This document shows, piece by piece, positions 1 to 11,269 of a stretch of DNA of 64,000 nt. The stretch is taken from NCBI GenBank assembly GCA_903813345.2, contig CAIIXF020000007.1, forward strand, positions 10,545,730 to 10,609,729. The letters are read 5' to 3'. The stretch's first letter is position 1; the number at the start of each line of letters is the position of its first letter. The notes beneath the pieces were generated by a model, which saw only the letters and a program-made list of their open reading frames with translations, ran no database searches and had not been told where the DNA came from. A program made the position numbers and the translations under genes. This DNA comes from Owenia fusiformis. Lineage: Eukaryota; Annelida; Polychaeta; Sabellida; Oweniidae.

Positions 1-570
1 TTATATATCATTTTAAAGGTTATATATTTATTATACTTATTTGAGAGGCCGGGTTGCTATTTAAGGTTTCTAGATATTAGGGAGAAAATAGCGAATCTGT
101 GGAATTATGTTAACTTTTTATTTATAGAATATCATTTTTTTGTTAGGTGAATTGATGCTTGTTTATTTTCATCATTGTGTGACTGAACTTGTTGTTTATG
201 AATTTCAGTATTGTTTAATAACATTTTACACTTTCCTCACCAGATATATTTCATGTCTTTTAACAGACCCCTTTTCAGTACTTATTGATAATAAACAACA
301 CTGAAATCCATAAACAATAAGTTTAGTCACACAATTATGAAAATGTACAAGCATGTATTCACCTAACAAAATTATATTCTATAAATAAAAAGTCTTCCAG
401 CCTCCAAATAAGTACAATATACCTTCACTATTGATTCTATGACATAGTGTTATATACCAAATTGCTTACCTTTAAAATTATATATAAGTCAATGCACCTT
501 CACTATTGATTCTATGACATAGTGTTATATACCAAATTGCTTACCTTTAAAATTATATATAAGTCAATGT
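1..570. mobile_element. Foldback/MITE-like element, left end cut by the window
   Basis: Positions 1-222 and about 283-492 are reverse complements of each other along most of their length, separated by a loop of about 60 bp. Within the right arm a 75-bp segment (421-495) is repeated head to tail (496-569). No protein is encoded. The left terminus lies outside the window, so neither the terminal motif nor a target duplication can be determined. Confidence 0.7.
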
Positions 571-691
571 ACCATATTGAACGTAACTATCTTTATCCGG
601 ATTTAAAGTTGGGCATTGGCTTTTTGGCCCACCCTGTACAATAGCAAAATCATTTACACAACAAATCATTTACGTTTTTAACGCATTTTTT

Positions 692-964
692 ATGTATACA
701 ACTTTCAGCGTTGTTGTAAACGCTCGCAGTTTGCGGCTGCATTCCTGTAGTCCAACTAAAGAAATAGAAACCGTACAATTGAAAGTGGAAACCGTACAAT
801 TGATCATGGAAACCGTGCAATTGAAAATGGAAACCGTACAATTGTTTCGCATGCAATTGTTCCCATTCGTAACTTCACCATGTTCACATTTTCTGCTTTT
901 GAAAGCATGCATCTCAAACCAATTCATTCTTCAGGGAAGTCCAAAAAGTGCTATATTTACTTGA
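692..964 (+). repeat. 21-bp minisatellite inside a short open frame
   Basis: Four head-to-tail copies of a 21-bp unit lie at 767-787, 788-808, 809-829 and 830-844. Because 21 is divisible by 3, a plus-strand frame (692-964, 90 codons) stays open and reads as the heptad ETVQLKM repeated. The complementary strand is also open. There is no Kozak-like start, splice context or recognisable family, so I annotate the repeat and do not claim a gene. Confidence 0.6.
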
Positions 965-969
965 CAGCC

Positions 970-1700
970 AATATTATGTTTGAACTACATTTTCTACATT
1001 AATTTAATTAATGTTTCACGTTTTGACCACACTGGATAATGCCTTTTATGTAGTTGTACATGAATCAAGACACATTTCGCTTTCTTGAGCTTGCTATTCT
1101 TTTAAAACACTCGTGCATGGATCACACGGTAATTAGCGTTAAGAACTAATGGATTACCAAATTTATCGTTCGATATATTCATGGTCACTTGATGAGTTCA
1201 ACGAGCATGGATGATATATTGCCCATTCTAAGGAACTTCAAAACAAATGGATGCCTTATGTAATAAAGTGCAAAACTATTGAAATAGATCACTTAAGTGG
1301 ATTTTGAAAAAATGGTTAGTGGACCCTCCAGGCCTGACACTAAACAGGGACAGTATCCCAGAAACCATTTTTGATCACGTGTTTCATCTTGCCCAATCAA
1401 CAATATCTATCTAACATTTGGCTGAAACATACTGAGATACTTTACAGATTTAGTCGAGAGTTTCGCACTTGACTTATTAGCTGTAACATGTGGATAGATG
1501 AAAGTGGAAAAGATTAACTGTTTTTAGAACAAACTACTTTAGTATTTAAAGGACAACTGAAATAGCTTTTCTCAACTTGCAGCTACAAAAATGTGGTTTT
1601 CTCCATTGTAAGCCCACCATAGAGTTCTTGCGATAGCCATTATAAAATAAATGTTAGATAACTGCTAACGGTCATAGATAACGAAATAAAACTAACTGAT
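970..1700. other. Intergenic AT-rich stretch, nothing recognised
   Basis: No open frame of note, no tandem repeat and no clear inverted repeat was seen here. Confidence 0.5.
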
Positions 1701-1706
1701 AAATCA

Positions 1707-1903
1707 AATTGGCCCCCACGTGATTAGTAACGTCATATACAAAATATAGCTTTGGTTTATTGGTTCCATAGTAATCATAACGTCACGGCAACCATAGGAT
1801 TGTGGTGTAAACAAATAACAAAACATTTTGGCATTATGACGTCATGATCTAATGGACCAAAACGGGCCACGTGGGGACCAGTAAGAGATCACGTGGGGGC
1901 CAA
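1707..1903. mobile_element. Short element with CACGTG-bearing inverted ends
   Basis: The 16-bp word TTGGCCCCCACGTGAT at about 1709 recurs inverted at about 1888-1903. Another copy of the CCACGTGGGG core lies at about 1867, and a TGACGTCA octamer at about 1838. The arrangement resembles a MITE whose ends carry E-box (CACGTG) and CRE-like sites. Regulatory activity is inference only. Confidence 0.45.
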
Positions 1904-1929
1904 TAACGTCACAACCAATTCGAATATTG

Positions 1930-3040
1930 CTTATTAAGCAGCTATAACGATCGTGAGAGTGAAATAGTTTTCACACTACTGATGAGAAAACATGTCCAAA
2001 TACATCTATCAAAAAATTATATTGATTCCTTTAGGTTAAAAATACCATTTCATATCTGCTTTAAAGGTGTTTCCTATCTTATATTAAACCGTAGAAGTTA
2101 ATAAAACTATTGTGATTTACCAGTAGTTCCAGCTCTAATCTCATATTGTGAAACAATGCCAGTTATATAGTTCACTCCTTTGATCCCGAGGCAGGGTAAC
2201 GTTACAAAACGTATATGTGTAAATGATAAATTTTTACCAGGACAACTGTTTTTATAATAAAGAGAAAAGTAAATGTCATAAAACGTTTTCCAACAACAGA
2301 GTTATTGCATGGCTGTTTCAGGCTTTCAAAATACCTTACAATTAGACCAGAACCTGTAAATACTTGCAATTGTTAAGTGAGGACAGAATGTTTGAAAAGT
2401 GCTCGATGCTATACACTGCACTGGCAAACAAATGGAATTCTTTATTTCTTTTGTCGAAACTTATGAATTTTATCTTTCAAAGAGAAAAAATAAAATGCTT
2501 AACGAGATAGATTATAACTATTATTTAAAAGCACAGGGGAAAATAACGACAAAAATTGAAATAGATTTTTTCTAGGTAATGTTTTTTAGAATCTGATTGG
2601 ACATTATTTGGATAATTATTCAATATTTCCCAATAACATATACATAAAAATCAACACTATCACCATTGCGACATTTTTCTAAATGATATACAATACTTGA
2701 TCGCTGAAATATTACAATCGTGTCAATTTGGGGAATTCACATGCCCATTTATGACTTTCGATCTTGCAAGTTATGACATGCTATGCGTTCATATCTCATA
2801 AAATAGAAAAAACGATGCTCAAAAGAGCAATTTGGATATTGATTAAACATTGTTTTTCCAAACATGACAAATATGAAACCGACCTTCTAACAGAAATGTC
2901 ATCAAGATATCGGGTCGTTGAGTATACTGTCAAATAAAACCTCATTTACTTTCGCTGCACTTAGACCATCATAAAAAATCATGGTCATCAATTATTTCTT
3001 TCTAGAATATTTCTGGTTGGAAAACAGAAGGAGGTGATTA
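1930..3040. other. Intergenic stretch without recognisable content
   Basis: AT-rich DNA with frequent stops in all frames. I saw no gene, tandem repeat or long inverted repeat. Confidence 0.5.
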
Positions 3041-3050
3041 GTATCAGAAT

Positions 3051-3347
3051 CAAGGAGGATTAGCTCCCAGAGTGCAACATCGATATTCTGTCCCATATAT
3101 GGGGATGTCGTGCAACAAAATTTGAATTCTAACAGCCGCCATTTTGTTCACTTCAACAGTTGAATCGTGAATTTTGGCCTATTCGTAACGAAAAATGCCA
3201 AGGCTCACAAGAAATGACCAAGATATTGGTTCGAATCTTTTGAACTTTTTATTTTTAATTTATGATCGGTTATAAGTTCAGAAAATAACGACGGCGTTTT
3301 CATTGTTGGAAAATATCGACTTCGATTTTGGGAGCCAATCCTCCTTG
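3051..3347. mobile_element. 297-bp MITE with 9-bp target duplication (copy A)
   Basis: The ends are inverted repeats of about 35-40 bp beginning CAAGGAGGATTRGCTCCCA. The element is bracketed by the perfect 9-bp direct repeat TATCAGAAT (3042-3050 and 3348-3356). No coding capacity. A related, interrupted copy in opposite orientation lies at 61063-61978 and also has a 9-bp duplication. A 9-bp duplication is typical of Mutator-like (MULE) transposition, so a MULE-mobilised MITE is the likely class. The class is inferred; the boundaries are seen directly. Confidence 0.85.
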
Positions 3348-3519
3348 TATCAGAATGCTAGCCTCTATGCAGAAATAAACAAATCTGGACATGACTGTAC
3401 ACGCTCGGCGGGGCAGAAATCGACAAGACTTGACAAATTTGGGTATAATTATATATAGACAAGCCTCGATCGGGCCACTGTTCAACACCTCGTTGCTTTG
3501 ACAGAGGATACGCGTTTTT

Positions 3520-3805
3520 TGTTTTCTCGATTTAAACCTTCGTATAAGTCAAGTTGCAATCATAATTTGGCACAAAACTAGAAAATATAGTCTACAAAAA
3601 TGCGAAAATCTATTGCTAATTTTACTTTGACGTAGTCTTACGTCAATTTGACAAAAGCGAGGGACTAAATGTATGAATTGCGGCTTTATTTCAAAATCCT
3701 TTCCAAACCGAATGCATTTTTTGAGCTTGACCATATTGTATAAATTTAAACCAAATTATTATCTGCAACTTGACTTATAAGTAGGTTTAAATCGAGAAAA
3801 CTCTT
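3520..3805. mobile_element. Foldback element of about 285 bp
   Basis: Arms of about 50 bp (3522-3571 and about 3750-3803) are inverted repeats of each other, both reading GTTTTCTCGATTTAAACC from the outside in. The internal part is unrelated and noncoding. I could not fix a target duplication. Confidence 0.65.
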
Positions 3806-3952
3806 ATTAAGGAAGTTCATCCATTTTGCTACAATGACGTTCCGTCAAAGTAACTAGTTGTGGAACAGACTGAATTACATGTGTACCCCACGAAACCCCC
3901 CACGAAAAACGCATCAGTTTAAAAACATCCTTACATCTCTTCCGATCGAAGG

Positions 3953-4170
3953 TCCATGTGCAGTATGGCAAGTGATTATAGACGGTCACATCTTTCTGCA
4001 TGGGCACTTTCTAACCATAAATACAGTGTTTTTATTAAAACAATATGTTTTCTTTCAAGTGAAGTACCGATAATAGTAAAATATCAATCCAGCTCCCTAA
4101 AAAATATCCATGCTAAGAAAGTACAGTGAAATATATGACGGTCTAAAATCACTTGCCATCCTGCACATAG
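3953..4170. mobile_element. Inverted-repeat element of about 220 bp
   Basis: The arms 3953-3987 and 4137-4170 are about 34-bp reverse complements with a few mismatches, and weaker similarity continues inward. No coding capacity. Confidence 0.55.
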
Positions 4171-4174
4171 CCCT

Positions 4175-4885
4175 TTGTATAGGAAACACTGGAGAAGGAG
4201 TCTAATAACAATTGTCAACTTTTGGCATCCATGAATATAGACCAGACAAAAATCTTCAGAGGTAAAGACTGTTAAGATTTTGTTCCGATAATGTAAAGTG
4301 TACAGTATGGTGATATACTTTACAAAGTCAACCGAATGGAGAATTTATGTAATTATTTGTCTAAAGAAAATGTAATTGCATTTCTTGTTCGAAAAACTAA
4401 ACTGATATCATATCCCGTCACCATTTCCCTTCCATACTGACTGTATACTAGATTAGTATAATAGGAAGTCGAATTAGGAAATATGCCAATTTATACTTCT
4501 AACCGTCAATGCATTGTGTTAGCCTATGTGGTCAAAATCCACAGTGGATGGTTTTACATGAATGATGCTTTTAAGTTTCGCTTTTCGTTCACACGTTTAA
4601 TGAATTAAACATTCTCCAGAAAACCAGTTATATTTATAATGGATCACTTCTGTTGCCAACTCTGTTACCCACTCAGGGTAAACAATAATGCATTGATCTA
4701 TAGTTCGCTAAAGATCATCGGGTGTGACGAGGCACTTATCCTAGTTTGAGATATAACATAAACCATCCCAGTCTTTTCGGCACAAACATGAATAAGCATC
4801 ATATGGTTCTGGGAATCAAAGTGATTTTGCACAAAATAGTTCGAAGGATAACATGTAATCCTCAATTTAATTCCTCACTTTAATT
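4175..4885. other. Intergenic stretch without recognisable content
   Basis: AT-rich, no open frame, repeat or signal that I can support. Confidence 0.5.
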
Positions 4886-4889
4886 ACGT

Positions 4890-5152
4890 AAACGGAACTT
4901 CAAAAACGGTTCTTAGGTACGTTTAACCAGTTCCGTTTACGCAACAATAGTGAGGTATCTGTCGTCTTCTGAACCATTTGTTCACAAACGTGTAGATTTT
5001 CTTCAACATATGATACTGACACGTTTGTGATGAAAATGTCGTGGTAATTCTGCCTAAAAGCTACAAGTCTTGAAATAAGGATAAAAAGTGTACCGTTGAG
5101 GTTCCGACATTTTGTTTCCGAAACGGACCCTGTCATCCACTTGAGTCAATAA
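4890..5152. repeat. Dispersed repeat, older copy (pair with 24386-24660)
   Basis: This segment aligns in the same orientation with 24386-24660, for example around the words TCTGAACCAT, CAAAC, ACAC and TCCGACATTTTG. Many CpG dinucleotides in the other copy are TpG or CpA here. Short minus-strand open frames in both copies share a VSVSYVxEN-like stretch, but neither looks like a functional gene. Confidence 0.65.
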
Positions 5153-5750
5153 AGGAGAACATGATTAATTGTGGATACGGCTGGAATGATTTTGCTCTTA
5201 GTTAGATATATAGAGTTTTCAGTCACATATAAAACATCAACCAATACTTGGTCGAATTCATAAATCTTTGAGAAAAATAGTTTTGATTTTTACTAATGAC
5301 CGGGTCTGTGTACCGCAGTATTGCAAGTAGAGATTTTACATTTTGGCATGCCAACCTAAGGTCCTTACAATGGCATGGGTGCACTAAGGTCTTATCACTT
5401 TTGGAAGAGTTTATTTTCATTCAAAAGGTAGTATAGGAGTCGATTCATTTTATAAGCATAACATATGAATACACACTCAGTGGAGTCAGTTACTTGAATA
5501 AAACCTAGACATTGCAAATCTATATAGAAGTGTATTAGTATAGTATATAATTTATTAATTGTGCAAAAGACCTCATGCAGAACCGTTCTAGTGATAAAGA
5601 CAATCTTCCCATTACAAACTAAAGGCTTTACCAAAATGCCCAAAAAATCACTATTGATTTTTCTATTATTGCAGACATTTATGGTTAGTTTATTGACTAA
5701 ATTTCACAAACAGGCACAATTCTCAAAAATCTTACTTGGAAATACAAATT

Positions 5751-6508
5751 AAGGTGCTATGGAAGTGAACAGGAAATGACAAAACAAAAAATGTCAAAAC
5801 CATGCTGGATTTTGAAATTTTTTTGAATCAAGATAACAGAGTTCTGTTTGGACCTCCAGTCAGTTTAATTAGTTCCACATATCATTTACATGACTGGGAA
5901 CACAAGGAAAATGGTCAGAATGACCATAAACATGATGAAATAACCTTTTCAGCCCTCTGAAAATGTGACTGAAAAATAGCTAAGAGTAGGTGCTCAGGAA
6001 AGGTCACTGAAGAGAATCTTTTGACTTTTTCAGAAAATGTGCCCAATATATTACTCTAAATGATACAATTTAAAAAAGATTCATATCATTCTCAGAAAAA
6101 GAAAAAAACTGAAAAAAACTGAATTTAAAATCCATCTATTTTCCTTTTAACTACAGCAATTATTGTTTCAGACAATTTTTAAAATTTCAAAGATTGTATC
6201 ATTTAGAGCAATATATTAGACACATTTTCTGAAAAAATCAAGAGATTCTGTTCATTGACCTTTTACTGAGCACCTACTTTTAGCTATTTTTCAGTCACAT
6301 TTTCAGAGGGCTGAAAAGGTTATTTCATCATGTTTATGGTCATTCTGACCATTTTCCTTGTGTTCCCGGTCATGTAAATATGTTGAACTAGTTAAACTGA
6401 CTGGAGGTCCAAACAGAACTATGTTATCTTGGTTCAAAAAAATTTCAGAATCCAGCATGGTTTTGACATTTTTTGTTTTGTCATTTCTGTTAACGTACAT
6501 AGCACCTT
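5751..6508. mobile_element. 758-bp foldback element with 5-bp target duplication
   Basis: Two arms of roughly 370 bp are near-complete reverse complements, meeting around 6140-6150. The termini read AAGGTGCTATG inward from each end, and the element is bracketed by the direct repeat AAATT (5746-5750 and 6509-6513). Open frames within the arms are shadows of the palindrome. A diverged part-copy of its central portion lies at 7420-7665. Confidence 0.85.
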
Positions 6509-6529
6509 AAATTACAAATAAAAATGTGT

Positions 6530-7260
6530 TGCATGAAACACATTGATGAATTTGTTCATACAAACTGGAGAAAGTATATAATCTGGGTTCTCCACTTTCA
6601 ATGAACACATTTTTTGTACTTTCTCCTGCATGTATGAACAAATATTTTGTGTCCATTCTCCAACATGCCATCCTCCGATCACAGGGCTTCAAAATCCAGA
6701 ATATCTTCTTTCTTTTTAAGAAGGAGGTACGGATTCTGGACACCTGCTTAGGAGGATGCCAACATGCATAAGCAAATGATTTGTACTTTCTCCATTGTGC
6801 ATGAACCAAAACGTTGTTCATTCTCTTCTAATTAATCAATGTGTCAGAACGAATAAAATGTACCTAAACCAGTGAGTATGAACGAATTTAATGTACTACA
6901 ATATCTATAATGTGTATGAAGAGACATTACGCTCTTTCTCCAGTATGGACATGTATATGAACCAACACGCCTGTGTATATACTTTCTCCAGTATGTATGA
7001 ACAAATATCATGTACTCCATTGTTTATGAACACACATTTTGTATGAACAAATACTATGTACTTTCTCCAGTGTGTATGAACGTACAGAGTATTGGTTAAA
7101 TAACTAGTGAAAGTACATAATATTTGCTCATACACACTGGAGAAAGTACATGATATTTGTCAATACACACAGTTAAAATTTATTGTTTCATATATACACT
7201 GGAAAAATATAAATAGTAGTCCATACACAGTAAATAAAACAATAAAATATTGGTTTAGGC
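6530..7260. repeat. Degenerate array of a short motif in both orientations
   Basis: A core close to GTACTTTCTCCAGTGTGTAT, followed by GAACAAATA, recurs at about 6556, 6613, 6780, 6930, 6980, 7070 and 7131, with further outliers near 7381 and 7690. Copies occur in both orientations and at irregular spacing. No conserved reading frame links the copies. Confidence 0.6.
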
Positions 7261-7281
7261 ACATGGGAAATTAACCAAGTT

Positions 7282-7366
7282 TTAGTCTTGCTCAAAGACT
7301 GTACCCCCCCCCCCCCCGTTACCTTCACTCTCTTTACCTGCAATATACAGGGTCTTTTAAGCAAGA
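7282..7366. repeat. Inverted repeat around a 14-C homopolymer
   Basis: A run of 14 C residues (7304-7317) lies between two inverted arms of about 17 bp, AGTCTTGCTCAAAGAC and its imperfect complement at about 7350-7366. Confidence 0.6.
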
Positions 7367-7419
7367 CTACCTAGTTTCGATTCATACATACTGGAGAAAG
7401 TATACACAGAGGAGTGTGA

Positions 7420-7665
7420 CTCAGAAAATGTGACTCAAAAGCAGTTAAAAGTTGGACTTTTAGAAATATATTATTTGAAATTATAGAAGCTTTTGAAAAT
7501 TTGAATTCATTCCTAAAAATAGAAAAATGAGAAAAATGCTTTAGAAAGCAATCCATTCTCTTTTTATGATCACAATTTTTGTTTCAGACAACTTTTCAAA
7601 ATTTCAAAGCTCCTATGACATGTATGATTTAGAGTAATATATTGGGCACATTTTTGAGAAGTCTT
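7420..7665. repeat. Diverged part-copy of the 5751-6508 element
   Basis: Words such as TTGTTTCAGACAA, AAAATTTCAAAG, ATGATTTAGAG and AATATATT occur in the same order as in the central part of the foldback element just upstream. This copy lacks the terminal AAGGTGC motif. Confidence 0.55.
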
Positions 7666-8481
7666 TCACATGATGTTTAGGGTCATTCATTCATACAAAC
7701 TAGAGAGAGTATGAGAATATTCATTAATCCAATCTGAGTAATATGATAGATACACGTAGTTGGTTCTTCAAAAAGAGAGGTTTACTTAGATTTTGAATAT
7801 CAAATAGATTTGGATCAAGTGTTATAAAGAATCTGATCTTCTTAACTTACTTAACTTGGAGCATGCAGATAAATATTGAATGGATTTACATAAAATGCAG
7901 AGTTCCTGTGACAATGGCATTTATTTTTAATGATCAAGAAAGTACTTTGCACCCTCCCGCCAAGTTAGGAAGAAGCCAGGGCTTTCATTCTGGTACACAT
8001 CGCATCTAGAAACATGTCTGTGTCTATCATGTAAGAAGAGAGGGTCAAGGTATTCCATGATGGAGCATTTTGGAAACCCTTCTTAGAAATTGCTATGCTG
8101 AAAATGGGCTATTGGTATACACTGTGTACAAGTAATGCAGATTGCTCCGATTTTCACTACGGAGCCATGCCGATTGAGTATTTTGTTCAAAATTGAATAC
8201 AATATTGAATAAACGGAGCAAATGTGACCCAGGCATCAGTGTAGTATGAATTTATTTTGTTAGGATGCCAGTCAGAGCTCTTGATGCAAGTACTAAGTTT
8301 GCAAACATGCATGTCAACCATGGCCAATTAGAAAGGTGCACCCCTTCTATATGATAATATAAACCCTTCCTACACCTTGGTTTAGCTTTGGATCACTATG
8401 CTATCACTATGTGGCAGAAATGCATTCTGATTGGATATAAATGATCACATGACTTAGTTCACCAAGGTATCAGGAGATGGC

Positions 8482-9756
8482 ATGCCAAAATGTAAAATCT
8501 CTACTAAGAGAATCACCATGTATAGGCATGGTGCTAAACTTAACAGATTGTCGCCGCTACGAGACATAATGGAGCTTGTGAATCGTTATGGAATAACAGA
8601 CATGGTGTATCAAATCCTAGACCATGGTGCAAATCCATCGAAATTGACCTGGAAACGCTATGTTCGGAACATTGTACGGAATTGCGATTTGGATGGTTGG
8701 ATACGCGAGGTTAATACTTATAAGGAACTAATTCTCTATAAAGAAGTTATCCACAATGTGAAACCGTGTATATGGTGGATAATAGCCAGGAAAGATTCAA
8801 GATTCATAAAGAGATGTAACTTAATGATGCGACTAATGGTAGGACAAGGCCGTTTAAGGGTAAACACAGGCGAATGGGAAGGGATACCGATGAGAGATAG
8901 ATTCTGCGAAAGCTGCAATGAAGAGATTGAAACGCTCGAACACTTTGTTTTAAAATGTCGGCTCCACAATAGGGTAACATTAAGTTCGATCTTAGATGAA
9001 ATACCAAACATTAGTGCAATGTCAAATGCTATGAAACTGCGAGCTCTCTTTGGGGGAGACCAGTGTATTAATGAAAGTGGACTTAAACGTGTAAGCACGA
9101 TTATACAGAACATGTATCTCGCCAGGATTAAAGTCAATATGTAGGAACAGCATGGGATTAGTATAGACTCATAGATATATATGAACTTTCCCGTTGATTG
9201 TCCCCCTACTTGAGTGTGTGATGGACACCGTGTGATCGATGGAACGTCAGTAAACTGAAAAACGTCAAATATGAATACAAGTGTGTTGTCAAAATGGCAA
9301 TTTTCTCCTCGTCAAAAAAAAAAAAAAAAAAATGTACATATCATAAAGTTTTTGCATTAAATATGTTCACCCTTGCGGGAGTAAACGCTTGGACATGCAA
9401 CATGCAACATGCTAAGTGTGTTCCAGTGTACTATATATGTCATTACATCTCTTCCTTGTCAAAACATGTACATATTGTATGTTCCTTCTTTTTGTATAAC
9501 CTTTTTTCAAACAGGAGTTACCACCTGGACATGCAACATCAACCTTCGGGAAGATGTCTGCGGATCCAAGCTACGAGTTTCCCGTTGTACCATACATGTC
9601 AGCTCTAAGAGCTTATATATAATTATTATTTGAGTTAGAAGAGCTCTATCTTGTCTATTGTAATTTTGATACAAGTTTTAATATTTCTGTAATATATAAT
9701 TATTATATTATCTCCAATCAATGGAGGGGAAATAAATCTAATAATAATAATAATAA
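8482..9756 (+). mobile_element. 3' end of a non-LTR retrotransposon (LINE)
   Basis: An uninterrupted 220-codon frame (8482-9144) encodes the region downstream of a reverse transcriptase. It contains a stretch like LRVNTGEWEG followed by a C-x2-C...H-x4-C zinc-binding pattern (CESC...EHFVLKC), as seen in the post-RT domain of many invertebrate LINEs. The catalytic RT domain itself is absent, so the copy is 5'-truncated. About 600 bp of noncoding sequence follows and ends in an ATA/TAA trinucleotide tail (9739-9756), the kind of 3' terminus known for I/Jockey-type elements. An oligo-A run lies inside the 3' region at about 9315. The clade assignment is inference; the LINE identity is fairly secure. 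Confidence 0.75.
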
Positions 9757-10000
9757 CCACAATGTGACCCCTGGCGATGATAGGGTTAAACTCTATTATA
9801 AACTGTTTTAATTTATAAAAAAACTAATATCTTTGCAATCATGAATTGCCAAAAATTTCGCACAAGTTTGTTGAATCTGCTCGGCCCATATTTAAAAATT
9901 TAAATAAAAGCTAAAACCTCTCTTGTAATTTCACTAATCAAACTCTGACATTCACATTAAAAGTAATGATTGATTTTTACATATTGATAATCCAATTAAT

Positions 10001-10039
10001 TGTATGTATGTATGGATGTATGTATGTATGTATGTATGC
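10001..10039. repeat. (TATG)n microsatellite
   Basis: About nine tetranucleotide units of TATG with one interruption (GGATG). Confidence 0.9.
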
Positions 10040-10380
10040 TTTAAGATTCACTTTCAGTGTATAGAATGAAAGAAAATTCGAATAAAGATAATTTTGTCTT
10101 TTTTATCCTTTGTAATGAAAAAAATATTTCGACATGAAAGGGGGAAATTTTTATGCAAAATATAAAATCAAGACATACAGTCCTTAAATATTGGTTCAAA
10201 TTTTGTTGCACTATTACGTTCCGTGCATTCCGGAGTCATACCATGGACTTAGGTTAATAATTAAATGCACGAGAACGAGATTATACATATTTTCCGAATA
10301 CCTGCTTACTATGTTATTATCAATCAAATCAATGTCATTAAAGAAATAAAGAAATGAAGAAAATAAATTTCATACGCTAA

Positions 10381-11266
10381 GACGTGTCGCAAAAAGGTCG
10401 CGCACGCATTGTTACACATTTTCGCTTTTTAGCACCACAAAATGTGACGTTTTTTGAGAAAAATGTACACATATGGAAATCCTTTCGTCCTCCACATTTG
10501 CCTCTATATCTCAAAATATTTAAGGCGAATAACTCTGATATCGTATATATATTAACAATGGGATAGGAGCTTCATAAAACAAGAATCAATTGATATTTTA
10601 GGTGAAATAAATATACGGATGCTTGAAAAGAGGCAAATGGCGTAAATTAGCCCTATTTTAATGAATTTTGAAAACCTTTCGTCCTCCACTTTTCCACATA
10701 TACAACAGAAAACACATACTTTTGCGAACAAAATCAACTATTTATTAATAAACTAGAGTTTAAGAGCAAAATAATCATGTATGATTTATCAAAAATTGAT
10801 CTCGTATTTTTTGTTTAATGTACACCTGAAAAGTTGAAGGTAACAAAAAATGAGCAAAAAAGGTAGCTGTCAACAGATTCTATTTTTCAAACTCTATGAC
10901 GTCACAATATGGGACGCTTACTAAAATTCATCCTTTGAAATAAAACTTCCATCTACCTTTATCAAGACGAAAAATAAGTATAATAGTCATATATCGTTTG
11001 AGTTATGAGCGTTTAAAGACGAAAAATAATTCAAAATGTAACGTGTCAACAGGGGATATTTGCCAGATGTTTTGGTAAAAAACTCTTTTTTAAAAAAGAA
11101 CGCGTAAGAATCGTGAACGGAGTGTAGTTGATCTAAAAACTTCATCGAAACAGCTTTCAAATGATATATAACTTTAATTAGAATATTATCTTATAATCCG
11201 GGGAATCAAAGTTACATTCACGCGATACCCTTAAAAAACAAATGCGCCACCTTTTTGCGACACGTC
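10381..11266. mobile_element. 886-bp Harbinger-like MITE with TAA duplication
   Basis: The ends are perfect 18-bp inverted repeats GACGTGTCGCAAAAAGGT (10381-10398 and 11249-11266), and similarity extends about 6 bp further with one mismatch. The trinucleotide TAA flanks both sides (10378-10380 and 11267-11269). PIF/Harbinger transposons target TWA sites, so this is probably a non-autonomous member. The internal sequence carries a direct repeat of CCTTTCGTCCTCCAC (about 10480 and 10675) and no transposase. Confidence 0.8.
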
Positions 11267-11269
11267 TAA

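Noticed and set aside
3858-4073. 71-codon plus-strand frame
   Set aside because: It overlaps an inverted-repeat element and has an antisense open frame of similar length; no family features.
6530-7140. HTGE-like words suggesting a C2H2 zinc-finger array
   Set aside because: The motif occurs in both orientations and at irregular spacing, with no Cys-x2-Cys and no 84-bp register. It is a degenerate DNA repeat.
8736-9137. 133-codon antisense frame over the LINE fragment
   Set aside because: Shadow of the plus-strand LINE frame, which carries the recognisable zinc-binding pattern.
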